64,000 nucleotides of DNA from Huntiella abstrusa (GCA_025685495.1 JAJNMT010000018.1:62001-126000), one strand, 5' to 3'; numbered from the stretch's first letter, positions 1 to 10,717 are shown. The notes: a model not told the origin generated them from the sequence alone. Made by a program: numbers and translations.

Positions 1-2
1 AG

Positions 3-1634
3 ACGGCTAACCAAGGAGCTGACCCTGCCTGGTCGGTCATGCTCACTGGTATCCACGCCGTCTTGATGAATTTCGGGACAGCATTGGAAGTTTCTAAGCC
101 GAGAGAGAAGAATGGAGAGATCCCGCAGGGCATTGACAGCGAGAATTGGGTTGGATATGTTGAGGAGCGGTTCCCGGGGTTGTTAACCGCTGGTGATAAG
201 AAGGAGGTGGTGGTTACGGAGGTTACTGAAACGGAACATGTGGATGTTTCTCTTGTGGGACTTTCCATTATCCGGGCACTCTACAGGGTTCTACTTAAGA
301 GTACCCCAACGTCCACTGTTCTGACTCTTCAAGCACCCTTCAATGACGTCTCCTCTGATTCTACGAGCCGCTTCTTATATTTCCTGGGTCACCTGACAAC
401 CTACGTCATCACTTCTCTTTCTTCCTCCCAACAAATAGCCCTCGGTCTGGCAAACGCCCCTTTCACTCTCTTCCACCCCGAGATAACAACCCCGTTACTC
501 TCATCTCTCCCCGGTCCCGAGGTCTACCAGTCCACCAGCCTGGAGACCCTCCCCGTGCAAGAAACCCCATTATGTCAACACCCCCTTCTAGCCACCCCCA
601 TTCTTCAAGCTCTTCGTCCCGAGGCAGTCAAATCTCTATACCCCTCCGGTCCGGCCCCAGCTCTCCTTCTTCAACACTTAACCCCCCTCTCTTCACCCTC
701 TCCACCCGCTCATGAAGCCGAAGCTCAAGCACTCTTCCTCGCGCTCCTTTCCAATAAGCACGCTTTCGAAGAGGCTCCTCTCCTTTTAACCCTCTTAACA
801 TCCCGGTTAAAGACCCTTTCAACAACCACTTCTCCCCACCCAACTCTCTCCACGGCCCTATTCTCCATTCTCTGCGGAGCTCTCCGTCGTCTTTCCGGTT
901 CTCGCCTGTCCGAGGCCCTCTCCATCATCCCTCTCCTCCCACTTAACTCCTCTATCGGTCTTTCCTTGGCTTCCCTTCACCCCACTCTTTTCATCGCCCA
1001 TCCCGCCCTCGCCAAGCCCTCTCCGGCCTTGACAAAACCCACTTGGTCTCACCGCGCCTACTTAACCCTCATAACGCCCCTCCTATCGACCTCCCTCCCG
1101 AATCCTTCCGAAAAGACCCTCTCGACACTCTCGTCCACACTTGCCCTTATCACATCACTTCCACATCTGCCACCTACCGTGTACCAAGATGATCTTCCAT
1201 CTCTCCTCCGGACTATTTTGACAGCCTTGGTTACTATGCCCGCCGGACTAATAGCCCAGCCAGCTTTGTCACTGCTCCGTGGGAAGTTCCTCCCATTATC
1301 GCCGACTCTCATCTCGGGACATGCATCCTCCGTGGTTTCTGCCGCTGTCAGGTTAGCGCAGGTTAGCGCCCAGGACCCAGGAGAGACTCCCGAGGAATGG
1401 ACTTTCCCGGCTCTTACCGAAATGGCTAACAAGGTGCAACCTGAGACCTACGCCGCCATTCGTCTCGAGGCCGTAAAACTCCTTGCTGATATTCCCGATG
1501 TCGTCGATGAGTCTCACCTGGTCGCCATTGCTCCCAAGGTTAAAAAGACACTTGCCCTAGCTAGTGGTGATAAAGTCCGCTCTGTCCGTTCCGCCTCCGT
1601 GAAAGCCCGACAGGCTTGGTCAAAGTTTGCTTAG
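3..1634 (+). CDS. MMS19: C-terminal part of an MMS19/Met18-like HEAT-repeat protein (5' end outside window)
   Basis: The frame is open from base 3 and ends with TAG at 1634, giving about 543 residues with no intron needed. The ATG at 39 is internal because coding sequence continues upstream of it. The protein is leucine-rich and helical throughout, in the manner of HEAT repeats. Its end resembles the MMS19 C-terminus, where a last HEAT helix carries a V-R-x-x-R-x-A-x-x-A-R-x-x-W signature (VRSVRSASVKARQAW here). MMS19 proteins are scaffolds of the cytosolic iron-sulfur assembly targeting complex and deliver Fe-S clusters to DNA polymerases and helicases such as XPD. The assignment rests on fold and C-terminal pattern only; another HEAT-repeat scaffold is possible. 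It is convergent with the next gene, 110 bp between stops. Confidence 0.6.
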   Translation, partial: TANQGADPAWSVMLTGIHAVLMNFGTALEVSKPREKNGEIPQGIDSENWVGYVEERFPGLLTAGDKKEVVVTEVTETEHVDVSLVGLSIIRALYRVLLKSTPTSTVLTLQAPFNDVSSDSTSRFLYFLGHLTTYVITSLSSSQQIALGLANAPFTLFHPEITTPLLSSLPGPEVYQSTSLETLPVQETPLCQHPLLATPILQALRPEAVKSLYPSGPAPALLLQHLTPLSSPSPPAHEAEAQALFLALLSNKHAFEEAPLLLTLLTSRLKTLSTTTSPHPTLSTALFSILCGALRRLSGSRLSEALSIIPLLPLNSSIGLSLASLHPTLFIAHPALAKPSPALTKPTWSHRAYLTLITPLLSTSLPNPSEKTLSTLSSTLALITSLPHLPPTVYQDDLPSLLRTILTALVTMPAGLIAQPALSLLRGKFLPLSPTLISGHASSVVSAAVRLAQVSAQDPGETPEEWTFPALTEMANKVQPETYAAIRLEAVKLLADIPDVVDESHLVAIAPKVKKTLALASGDKVRSVRSASVKARQAWSKFA

Positions 1635-1744
1635 AAAATAAAAATAGAATGAATACATATTTTACTACCAACCAATCCCCATATTCAAACAATAAACAAA
1701 CCTAAACTCCGTCCCAAGAAAAAACACTATTAATTTCTACACCT

Positions 1745-3892
1745 TCATCCCCGAGGGCCCTGTCTCTTGTTGTGAGATTTACCCGCAGGTACAGCCGACA
1801 ACGGGGGCTTTTGCGGCAGACTGTTATTCAATGGAGTCATCTGCTTCAAAGAACTAGACAATCCCCGCTCTGAACCACTTTCAACATCTTCAGGCTTCGT
1901 CTCACTAGCAACACTTCCGCCTGAAACAGAACCACCTACAACAGCATCTGACAAAGAAGAAACTTCTTCCTGGACAGCGGTCTCATCGTGAAGAACATCT
2001 TCATTAAAACTCTTCTCGCCATCACCAGAGCTCTCGACATTTTCACTCACACCTTCTCCCTCTCCTCCCTCACTTTGCTCCTTAGGCTTGGGGAACGGAA
2101 TCATGGGCTGCAGGAGAACAATACTCGCCTTAGCCATAGCTCCCTTATTCCGCAAATACTCAATAGACTCCAGAATCGCCAAGTCTTCTTGCTCCTTGTC
2201 ATTCAAAATCAATCTCTGCCGGATCGTCATCTTTCCATTGTTCGCTTCCTTCTCCCGAATCGCTGCATCGCGAACCGCCGGGTCGTGGACAAACCGGCAC
2301 TTGCTCTTCTTGCCACAGCTACCTCCCGTCGAAAAGTACTTGCAGTGTCTTGTCATATCGGTCTTGGCATCATCCTCGTTCGCCTTGGACGACTCTTCTT
2401 CTGGCTCCGAGTCTGACACCTCAGACTCCTGGCGCATCTCGTCACCTTCATCAGTCTTGTCACGTTTACGCTTGAGAGACGATTCTACCTTGCGCAACTC
2501 GCGGCGAAGCTTGGCTGCTTGCTTCTGTAGGAGAGTGGCTTCCTCCTCTTCCTGCTTGGCCTTGCGAGCCGCCTCCTCGGCTAACTTCTTGGCCTCAACA
2601 CGCTCCCGGGTGGGGAAGTTCTTGCGACGGTCTTCAATATACGCAGGCAAATCAGTGATCCTACACTTGGGTTAGTACAAACTTTAAACCACATCACTCC
2701 CAAAAAGTAATCCTTACTGTAGCGTCTCTTGGCCCATCATCTCAGTGAGATACTTCTCCTCGCTCTCGTCATTATCAGATGCACTCTCATCTCCAGGCGT
2801 CAGACCAAGAGTGTTGGTCTTTCTCTTCTTCTTGTGGTTCTTCTGGTTGTCAGGCTTCTGACCAGCATTGCCACCATGGTCGTTGTTCTTGTTTTTGTGA
2901 TTGTCATGCGCCTTGGCTCCGTGGTTCTTGTCATCGCCACCTTGTTTCTTGTTATGCTGGTTATTGTGCTGCCTGTTGTGGTTGTTGGAATGGTGCTGGT
3001 TTTGGTTGTTGTAACCATTGCGGTTGTTGTGTCCACCACGTCCTCCATGCTGGAAGCCATGCCCCCGGTTGTTATCCCGGAAGTTGCCACGCCCACGTCC
3101 ATGCTGACCAAACGAGTTGTTGCTGTTGTTGTTGTTGTTCTGGTGATGGTGGTTGTTGGAATTGTTGTTGTTGGTGCCAGGCTTCTTGAAGTTATCGGCA
3201 GGAGGGGCAGGAGGGGGGGCATAGTGGTAAACGGGCGGGCCAGAAGTGCGACGGTCAAAATTGTTCTGACCAAAGCGTCCGGGATGCTGCTGCTCAGCAG
3301 ATCCATGGCTCCCATGGCTTCCATGTGTGTTGTGGTTCCCACGGTGACCACCGCGATCATTGTACCCACCACGACCACCACGGTGGTTCCCACCACTAGT
3401 AAATGGAACGCTCTGAGTCGTCGCCGGCGGCCAAGCGCCTTGCGCGCTGTACGGAGCTGGGTATCCGGGTTGGCTGCCATACGAACCATCACCCCCATAC
3501 ACTGGCTGGGGGGGATACGCTGGTTGCCCGTACGCTCCATAGTAAGCTGCCGCAGCAGCTCCCTGTGGGGCATGTCCGGTAGTCTGTGCACCGGTCTGAT
3601 GAGGGTAAGCCGAAGCAGCGGCCGCGGCTCCATGAGAAGGGTCTGCGGACCAGTAGTTAGAGGCATATTGGGGGGGCTGGTAGCCAGTGGCACCACCTGG
3701 GTGGTGGAAAGCAGCATTGTTAGGATCCGGATATCCAGGAAGCGAATGGTGCGGCCGATAATTTCCACGACCGCGGCCACCGCCAGCCCCACCACGGTTA
3801 GACTGCGCGTTATACGGGTTGGTGTTGGTCCCGTAAGACGAGCCCGACTGGGTAGGCGGCGGGGGAGGAGGCGCTCCGTAGTTGTATGACAT
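1745..3892 (-). CDS. NUFIP1: NUFIP1/Rsa1-like box C/D snoRNP assembly factor with CCCH zinc finger
   Basis: Two exons, 3892-2718 and 2660-1745, are joined across a 57-nt intron (GTAAGG, branch CTAACCC, TAG). The product has 696 residues. I chose the ATG at 3892 (MSYNYGAPPP) rather than an upstream in-frame ATG whose extra residues look like untranslated sequence. The splice restores ITDLPAYIEDRRKNFPT, the NUFIP core motif, at about residues 392-408. A canonical CX8CX5CX3H zinc finger (C-KYFSTGGS-C-GKKSK-C-RFV-H) follows. The first 390 residues are low-complexity: a GY/Q/P-rich part, RGG-type repeats, then long Asn/His/Gln runs. In known relatives the core binds Snu13/15.5K and helps load box C/D snoRNPs with R2TP and Hsp90. 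The Asn/RGG tract suggests an RNA-binding, condensate-prone region (inference). Confidence 0.85.
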
Positions 3893-4701
3893 TGTGCTGA
3901 AAAGGGGACTGTACGTATCGAAAAGGGGAAAGACCAGGAAAAGGGACAGCAAAGGAGATAGTAGTTTCCTATCAAGATAAGAGACTATACTCCCAGAACA
4001 GAATGAACGGTTGAAGAAATTAGACGAAAGGCGAAAATGTCAAAACTGCTGTTACTCGCGATAGTAAATCCGACACACGAGGCTATCGTGGACGTGTTCA
4101 AAACAGAGGGAAAAAGGAATAAGCAAAAAAGCAACGCGATCAGAGAGAGAAGGGAGGTTGAAAAATCGAACAGAAAAAATGCCAGAGACGAAATCTCTAG
4201 ACTTTGATGGAAAATTCAAAAATTACCATCGGCGCACGATGGAAATCAATGATTGATTGGAGTGTTATTTGAAGAGTGATGGGGAGAAAAAGAGGCAAGG
4301 TTAGGCGCATGAGCTTCTGGGCCGCGACAGATCCCTGTATGCCCACAGTGGTTGAGATGCGCGTTTTTGATTGGGTGGTGGTATCACTTGAACAACATTG
4401 TAAGCGATCACGTGATGTGCGTAGAGTTTGATGAAGACTACAATAAGATGTGGTTGTTTTGATACGATTGTAGATGTAATAGGCAAGTTCTGTCGATTTG
4501 GTAGTTTTAGTGTAACTGCCTGAATATCAAAATTAACGATATCATCACTGTCATATCTGTTACTACATTGGAAATCATATATCCAGGGTTACTGCCTCTA
4601 CGTCACCGCTGTAGCTTAATAAATTTTCCACATCAGGGTTTGCGCCGAGACGACTTCTACCCATCAACTGAGAGCTCGTCGCAACCAACGAAATCAGAAT
4701 T
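3893..4701. promoter_or_regulatory. Shared divergent intergenic region, NUFIP1-like / RPC25
   Basis: An 809-bp stretch between two divergent start codons. I see no gene in it. It is A-rich on the NUFIP1 side, consistent with an untranslated leader, and must contain both promoters. Confidence 0.6.
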
Positions 4702-5563
4702 ATGTTTATTCTCGTAAGTCATCCCATCTTGAGGTTATCTCAGGGAACACAATGGATATACTAACATCATCGCTAGACTAAAATTGCCGATCTGGTGCAG
4801 ATTGCGCCTGACGACTTCTCTAAGCGGAGTAGAGACGCCATTGAGTATAACATCAATGCCAAATATGCGAACAGAGTATGTCAAGATTGACTAGGTTTAT
4901 GCGCCGAGACTAACATGAAATAGGTGGTTCAAGGTATTGGCTTGTGCATATGTCTGTATGATTTATTATGGGCTTCGGAAGGGTTGATTGGTCATGGAGA
5001 CGGCCTTGTCAACGTCAATGGTTCGTCTGATCTTTGAGGATATCTGTGGTGCACAAACTAACACTCCACAGTTGAATTCCGCGTCGTTGTCTTCAGACCA
5101 TTCAGAGGAGAAGTCATGCTCGGCAGAATACGAAGCTCCACGCCCAAGGGCATCTACCGTAAGCTAGTTCTGATCATTCATTTACCTACCAAACTAACCC
5201 CACCTCAGTCCGCACAGATTTCTTCGACGACATCTTTGTCGAACAAGACAGTCTCCCTCAAGGCGTAGAATAGTAAGTCAAAGTTATTTCATGTTCTTAC
5301 CTGTCTTTTTACTAACATCCATTCGCAGCGATCACCAAAACCAAACTTGGGTCTGGAAGTATCCCAACGAAGACGGCTCTGTCGAAACACTTATCATGGA
5401 TAACAACGAAATGGTGCGTTTCCAAGTCATTGACGAAGAATGGCACGATCAAACCCCCGACGGCCCTTCCCAAGCCGATGACCCAACCCTCCGCAAGGCC
5501 CCATACAAAATCAAGGGCAGCATGGCCCGAGATGGTCTCGGTATCTGCTACTGGTGGGACTAG
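4702..5563 (+). CDS. RPC25: RNA polymerase III subunit Rpc25 (RPC8), Rpb7-like
   Basis: Six exons: 4702-4713, 4777-4875, 4924-5020, 5072-5158, 5209-5272 and 5329-5563. All introns are GT..AG, 48-63 nt, and the product has 197 residues. It opens MFILTKIADLVQIAPDDF and shows the Rpb7-type N-terminal SHS2 fold (residues 1-80: KYANRVVQGIGLCICLYDL, then a glycine-rich GHGDG loop). The OB/S1-like C-terminal domain starts at FRGEVMLGRI and includes the RTDFFDDIFV segment; the protein ends GICYWWD. Rpc25 pairs with Rpc17 as the stalk of RNA polymerase III, which binds initiation factors and nascent RNA. Length fits the family (about 200-212). Five introns in under 900 bp make this the most intron-dense gene in the window. 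Confidence 0.95.
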
Positions 5564-5677
5564 TACGAACTGCATATTTGGTGAAAAGGAGTTTGAGGGT
5601 ACATGGGACTTGTATAGACTTTTTGCGTTTTGCTTATGGAATAAAGATTTGTATATTTGGGTATATCATGGTGTGAT

Positions 5678-6661
5678 TTACACGTGAATGCTCTCCAAAA
5701 GACGCTCCTCAACAGAGTCGAGGACCGAGTAGTGGTCAATAACAGCGAGGTTCTCCGCCTCGGCTTTGAATTGCTTGTCGGGATCTTGACCGGGGGCAAA
5801 CATGTTTTGTGGAGGCGCACCACCCATTTGCTGGGCCATTTGGTTGGCGGCTTTGAAAAGTTAGATATTGTTCGGTTTCGCTAACATGTGAAAACTTACC
5901 GTTGCTGCCAAGGATAAAGTTGAAGACAGGCTGAAGACCAAAGATGCAGAGAATGTACCATGAGATGGAAGACATCCACCGGGGGTCCATGTCCTTTGTG
6001 GCGACACCAGCCTGAAGCATACTCTTGAACTTGATCGTAATAGGGAAGGGAAGTTTCACTATCACTCGTTAGCACCCAGTAACCAATACCTCGCTGAGGG
6101 AACTCACTAATAACATAACCACTGAAATAAGCATTAATCCAGCTCATAATCAGCGTATTCGGAATAATCATCGCCATGTTATTCTTCATCATGCCCATCA
6201 TTCCGTCCATAGCGCCAGGGTCCGTCAACGGGTTAGCCGGAGGCTGTCCCACTGCCCCGGGGTCTTTCAAGAAAGCACCCGACTCATACGCAGAAATGAG
6301 AGCATCACGGCGCGTCTCGAAGGACTTCTTGGTTAGAACAAAGTAGTTTGAGCGGGTGGCGATACCGAATTGGAGGAACCGTTGTTCGCGAATCGCCCGG
6401 GGCTCTTGTTTCTTAGGCGGTGTAGTGAGGAAGACAGTGGCGTAATGGCGGAGGATACCAGTGAGAACCTGTGAATAAAGCGGTTAGTTTTGACTTTCTT
6501 GGTATAAACGTAGTCATCCGAAACTTACCATTACAATGGTGATAGGCACCAAAATCCAGTAGCTATATCCAAGTCAGCAAGCATTCCCATTACCCCGTCG
6601 CCACGAAACCTTACAAAAGCTGGGGATCCCGCGGGATCGTCTGCTGTACCAACGAGCCCAT
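5678..6661 (-). CDS. EMC3: ER membrane protein complex subunit 3 (EMC3)
   Basis: Five exons: 6661-6615, 6562-6529, 6468-6108, 6058-5900 and 5850-5678, with GT..AG introns of 49-60 nt. The product has 257 residues and starts MGSLVQQTIPRDPQLL. The first membrane helix lies at about 17-38 (YWILVPITIVMVLTGILRHY). A long cytosolic loop follows, rich in methionine near PGAMDGMMGMMKNN, then two more helices at about 120-145 and 180-197. EMC3 is an Oxa1/YidC-superfamily insertase subunit that helps place tail-anchored and multipass proteins in the ER membrane. The methionine-rich loop with positive charges is characteristic. It lies tail-to-tail with RPC25 (114 bp between stops) and head-to-head with SPC2. 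Confidence 0.93.
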
Positions 6662-6943
6662 TTCAAAGTCGTTTCCAAAACAATATATACCAAAAAGCGA
6701 AAGCACAAATCGCCAATTCTCCATCACTATCATCGTCAATCTATCCTCACAATGACGCTACACCCTGGTCCGTACGCCCAAAAACCCCGCTGACTAAGCT
6801 CCCAGCTAACAAGCCAGCTTGCAGCGCAAGCCTTCCCTTGACGTGGGAATATATCACCAAAGCGTGTAACTTTTGCGACGAATCGATTTGTTCTTTTGTC
6901 GCTAAATACACTCATTACCGGCGCAACGCTGCCATTGATCACC
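6662..6943. promoter_or_regulatory. Bidirectional promoter, EMC3 / SPC2
   Basis: Only 282 bp separate the ATG of EMC3 (minus strand) from that of SPC2 (plus strand). Both encode subunits of ER membrane complexes, so shared control is plausible. No element was assigned. Confidence 0.55.
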
Positions 6944-7658
6944 ATGGCTGAGAAGATTTCTATTTACAGTTTGCCTGGTACGTTACATTGGTATATGCTA
7001 CTGTCTCTTTGTTCCCGCTAACCAGTGTCACTATCAAGACCTCAAGGCCACCACGGATGAGACTATCCCCGTCTACCTCAACTCTCTCAAATTCAACCAG
7101 ATCCACACTCTCACCGACGTGCAACTTTCTCTTGGCTTTGCCGCTGTTGGCACCGCTGCCGCCTGTTTCTACTGGGACTACACCTACGGCTTTGAGCCCA
7201 CCAAGACGTACACTGCCATCGCCGTCGCCCTATACGCTCTCTTTTGCGGCATCGGCTACCTTTGGGACTGGTTCGTAGTCCGTGGCACGATATACACCGG
7301 CGTAGCTCCCAACGGGTCCAAACTCACAATCGCCACCCGCGTTGAGAAGAAGGAGCCCATTTACCATGTTAATGCCACCGTAGAGGACAAGTCTGGAAAG
7401 AAGAGACAGTTGGAGTTCACGGCCAAGTTCAACGACTGGTTTGATGTGACGGGGTCGTTGGTCGTGGAGCCGTTCCAGCAGATGCTGGCTACGAACATTG
7501 CCCTTGTGGGCGAGGTGGATCCCAAGCGTGTGGTTGATGTGCATAGAAAGCTTCAAGGCATGGCTCCAGAGGAACTTGATTTGTTGCTTGCTGCACAGAA
7601 CTCCGTGGGCTCGACGACGGCGTTACCTACGGATCAGGGCGAGTTGCGGAAGCGGTAG
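6944..7658 (+). CDS. SPC2: Signal peptidase complex subunit 2 (Spc2/SPC25)
   Basis: Two exons, 6944-6977 and 7039-7658, are separated by a 61-nt intron with a CTAAC branch site. I used the acceptor ATCAAG at 7038; the earlier AG (7024) breaks the frame. The product has 217 residues. Two closely spaced membrane helices lie at about 41-58 and 67-88, joined by WDYTYGFEPTKTYT. A cytosolic tail follows with a conserved sheet region (GSKLTIATRVEKKEP, KFNDWFDVTGSLV). Spc2 is a non-catalytic subunit of the ER signal peptidase, where it stabilises the complex and links it to the translocon. Size and two-helix topology match the family. Confidence 0.92.
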
Positions 7659-8145
7659 ATGGAATAGAAATTATAGAATGTATTTATGTATACTTGCAAC
7701 ACCCTCTTACTAGCGTAATTCAGATGATCAAGTATGTTTGAATAGTTTAGAGAACGATGCAAAACTGGCAAAGGGCCAAAGACGAAATCTCTGTTGATTT
7801 TCACTATCCCGCGCCATACAACCATAAACAGAATCATGGCTCTATCATAACAAGAGCCGGATAACCAATATCAATATCGTGAACCAACCTAAAGCAAAAA
7901 AGCGCTAAACTCCAAATTCAAGAAAAAAGTAATAAACGAAAAAACCAAACTGCAGCAAGACTCGCCACATAAGAAACCACAAAGGCCAACCGGTCAAGTC
8001 CCACCACAGTCAAAATGCTGATATCGCAAAACAAAACAAAAAAAAACAAAAGAATACTGGTCCCAATCCCGAGCCCTTGTCTAAAGTTGAACCGTAACAT
8101 GCAATGCAACCAACCGTCCGCCAAGGCCGACACCACCACCACGAC
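7659..8145. other. Intergenic, SPC2 / SPT2 3' ends
   Basis: A 487-bp AT-rich gap between convergent stop codons, presumably both 3' untranslated regions. I see no gene. Confidence 0.6.
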
Positions 8146-9249
8146 TTAGCGACCTCGCATCGCTTCTCTCTTCCGCCGCTCCTTCTCCTCCTTCCGCTTG
8201 AGCTCCTGTTGTGCCTCCCACCGATCCGCCGCAATAGCTTCGCGTTGTGCGCGGGCTTCTTCCAAGTCGATCTCGCTAAGGCCGGCTTCCATGTCTGAGG
8301 AGCCATCCGAGTCATAGTCATCGGCGTACCGATATCTAGGGGCTGGCCGGCGGTAGTCGTGTGGTTCTTCCTCGTCGTCTTCATCCGCAATGAAGTCGTC
8401 CATGTCATCTTCCTCGTCGTCGTCATATCTTGACGGGCGGGCTGCTGGACGCCGGACTCCAGTACCTAATATTGCAGATCCAAGAGGACCCGAAGGCTTC
8501 AATCTGCTCCCGGTAGCGCTAGGCCGGGCAGTGCCAGTGTAGCCAGTACTCGGTGGTGCCTTCCGTACCTTCTTCTCTGGGACGGGTGGCTTTTTCGCCT
8601 TGGATGTGCCTTTACCAGATGACGAGGCGCCTGGTGTTGAGCGCTCTTTGGAGGTAGATGCTGACCGCGTCTTCGCGGCACTACTACGCTTGCTAGCCGT
8701 CTTGTGTTCAGCCTTGAGCTTCTCAAGCTGCTCCATGCGCTCTTTCCTGGACATTCCTGCATCCACCTTTTTGTGCTGAATCTGGCCGACCTTTCCCATC
8801 TTCTCCTGCGCCAATTGAGCGCGTTGCATGATTTCGGCAAAGGAGCCCTTCTTCGGTGGCGCTGCATTCGATGTATTTGAAGCAGCTGCTGGTCTTGAGG
8901 GCTGTGGCCGGGCAGAGCCGTTAAGGGGTTTTGTAACGCCATTTGATGGCGTGGGCCGCGTTATGGTGGCCTTGGTGGGTGGTCTTGATGGCAATGCCCG
9001 GGAAGCCGATGAACGCTCGGTAGGTCGTGATGCGGAGGGGGAGGGGCGGCCGGTGCCTGAATAGCCAGTTCTTGAGGCGCCATTGCTTGCAGGCCGCGCG
9101 CTGCCCGCAGCTGGTCGCTGACCCGAGCCTTGGATTGATGCTAAAAGATTGGTAATCTGCCCGCTACGGCGTTAGTGATTTATCGCAATGACAAAGGCTA
9201 CACATGGATCGCGTGACGCATCGCTACAAAATGGACATACCGATGACAT
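8146..9249 (-). CDS. SPT2: SPT2-family chromatin protein (histone H3-H4 binding)
   Basis: Two exons: 9249-9241 encodes only M-S-S, then an 84-nt intron (GTATGT, CACTAAC, CAG), then 9156-8146. The product has 339 residues. The N-terminal 230 residues are basic and Ser/Pro/Ala-rich with repeated Arg-Pro motifs and GYTGTARP-like segments. The C-terminus has the SPT2 signature: an acidic block (YDDDEEDDMDDFIADEDDEEE), then DYDSDGSSDMEAGLSEID and a charged helix ending KRKEEKERRKREAMRGR. Spt2 binds H3-H4 through this region and restores nucleosomes behind RNA polymerase II. The C-terminal pattern is strong evidence; the N-terminus is probably disordered. Confidence 0.9.
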
Positions 9250-9303
9250 AATGGGCTTACGGGTATACACCTCTATTAAGTTCACGACTTCACAAGACTA
9301 AAT

Positions 9304-9334
9304 CTTATCAAAGAGCGCGATCGCGCTTGATAAG
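9304..9334. repeat. Imperfect inverted repeat with two GATA sites
   Basis: CTTATCAA and TTGATAAG flank a GCGCGATCGCGC palindrome; the left arm carries a 3-nt insertion. It lies 55-85 bp upstream of the SPT2 start codon. Each outer arm contains a GATA core. Possibly a regulator site for SPT2 or RPP2; not tested. Confidence 0.5.
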
Positions 9335-9974
9335 TCGTTTGTAGATGGATATCACAGGCAACAAAGGCCAAAGGCAGCAATCTAGGCACAAGAAGCGCCA
9401 AATAGTCCGAGAACTCAAAGCTTGTCGCTAACAAATGGAACGCGACCCATTAATGACGTTTCCGGGCGGTTTTTTTGCGATGCTTTCACTCGCGATTAAT
9501 TGCAAATCACCTAGACAAGATGTGCACGATTGAACACGCAATTTGGACGATAAAGGGGGAACTACAGAGTAAAGTTACGACGAGGCAAACGTGGGCGGTC
9601 CTGCTGTTTATAATACACCAGGCAGGCAGAAGCTTCTCGTCCTTACTGCTCTACTTATAAGCAATGACAGCCCCAGGGCATGCTTGCTTCCTTAGTCATC
9701 ATGTGGCGGTGGCAAACTGTTTTGTGGCGCTGATAGCCAATCAGAGATAGCGGGGCACATGGGCAAATCCTAGACCCACAGCGCCACACGGCTCGCCCTA
9801 ACCAGTCTAAAGCGCACACAAACGGTAGAGATATCAAAAAAAGGCTGAACATTTTTGTGGCTCTGGATTGAAGCTTCTCTTTTTTATCACAAGCGTCTTA
9901 AACGACTCCGAAGATCTCAGTCTCCGCCTCAATTTCCGCGGTTAAATCGATTGACCTCTCGTGTCTATACAAAT

Positions 9975-10304
9975 GTGAGTACACCTGGTACCTTGGGACG
10001 TTGACGTCGTCTTGGACGGTGTATTGGATGATCGACTCTCGCCATTCTGCTATTCTTGCAGACGACTTTTACCCGTTGAACATGGGCACCCCGCCGCCTG
10101 CCCCGCCGTCTTGAACATGACGAAGTTCAAGACCATTGCGACATGACGACAGATACCGAATAGCAATAGACACAACGGTGTTTTTCCGACCTCCAGAATC
10201 GACCAACTTCGACGGAATCGATACTTCCAATACACTCGAATCGAACAGACGCCGACGTTACAAAATACAACATCCAACAACCAGACGACTAACATCCGCT
10301 GCAG
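9975..10304 (+). other. Probable 5'-leader intron of RPP2
   Basis: GTGAGT at 9975 and GACTAACATCCGCTGCAG ending at 10304 match the splice signals used elsewhere in the window, and the acceptor lies only 8 nt before the RPP2 ATG. Removing this 330-nt segment would also remove an upstream in-frame start. Inferred from signals only. Confidence 0.45.
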
Positions 10305-10312
10305 AATTCACA

Positions 10313-10717
10313 ATGAAGTACCTCGCTGCTTACCTTCTGCTTTCCCTGGCCGGTGCCGCCCCTACCAAGGAGGCCATCACCAAGGTTCTCTCTGCCGTCG
10401 GCATTGAGGGTGATGATGCCCGCCTGTCCCAGCTCCTGGCTGAGCTTGAGGGCAAGGACATCTCTGAGGTTCGTTTTTGATTCCATCCAATTTGCCTTCG
10501 AGCATATCTACCTACAAGCATATACTAACTCCGTTGCTTACAGCTGATCGCTGAGGGTTCCACCAAGCTGGCTTCCGTTTCCTCCGGTGGTGGCGCTGCC
10601 GCTGCCGGTGGCGCTGCTGCTGCCGGTGGTGCCGCCGCTGAGGAGGCCGTTGAGGAGAAGAAGGAGGAGGAGAAGGAGGAGTCCGATGATGACATGGGCT
10701 TCGGTCTCTTCGACTAA
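10313..10717 (+). CDS. RPP2: 60S acidic ribosomal protein P2
   Basis: Two exons, 10313-10468 and 10544-10717, flank a 75-nt intron (GTTCGT, TACTAAC, CAG). The product has 109 residues. It starts MKYLAAYLLLSLAG, the P2 dimerisation helix, followed by EAITKVLSAVGIEGDDARL, an Ala/Gly hinge, an acidic EEKKEEEKEESDDD stretch and the invariant C-terminal DMGFGLFD. P1/P2 dimers form the lateral stalk of the large ribosomal subunit and recruit elongation factors through this tail. The N-terminus (MKYLAAY) marks it as P2 rather than P1. In-frame sequence upstream of 10313 is read as leader and intron. Confidence 0.97.

Larger units (their letters stand above)
9250..10312. promoter_or_regulatory. Divergent intergenic region, SPT2 / RPP2
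   Basis: A 1063-bp gap with no supported gene. It holds the SPT2 promoter side (including the 9304-9334 dyad) and the RPP2 promoter, leader and a likely leader intron (9975-10304). Confidence 0.55.

Noticed and set aside
2729..3889. 386-codon plus-strand frame and others opposite NUFIP1-like exon 1
   Set aside because: Generated by the repetitive Gly/Asn/His codons of the real gene; sequence is Val/Ile-rich nonsense.
9708..9716. GGTGGCAAA, a perfect proteasome-associated control element
   Set aside because: It lies between SPT2 and RPP2, not near RPT4 or PRE4; a single 9-mer can occur by chance.
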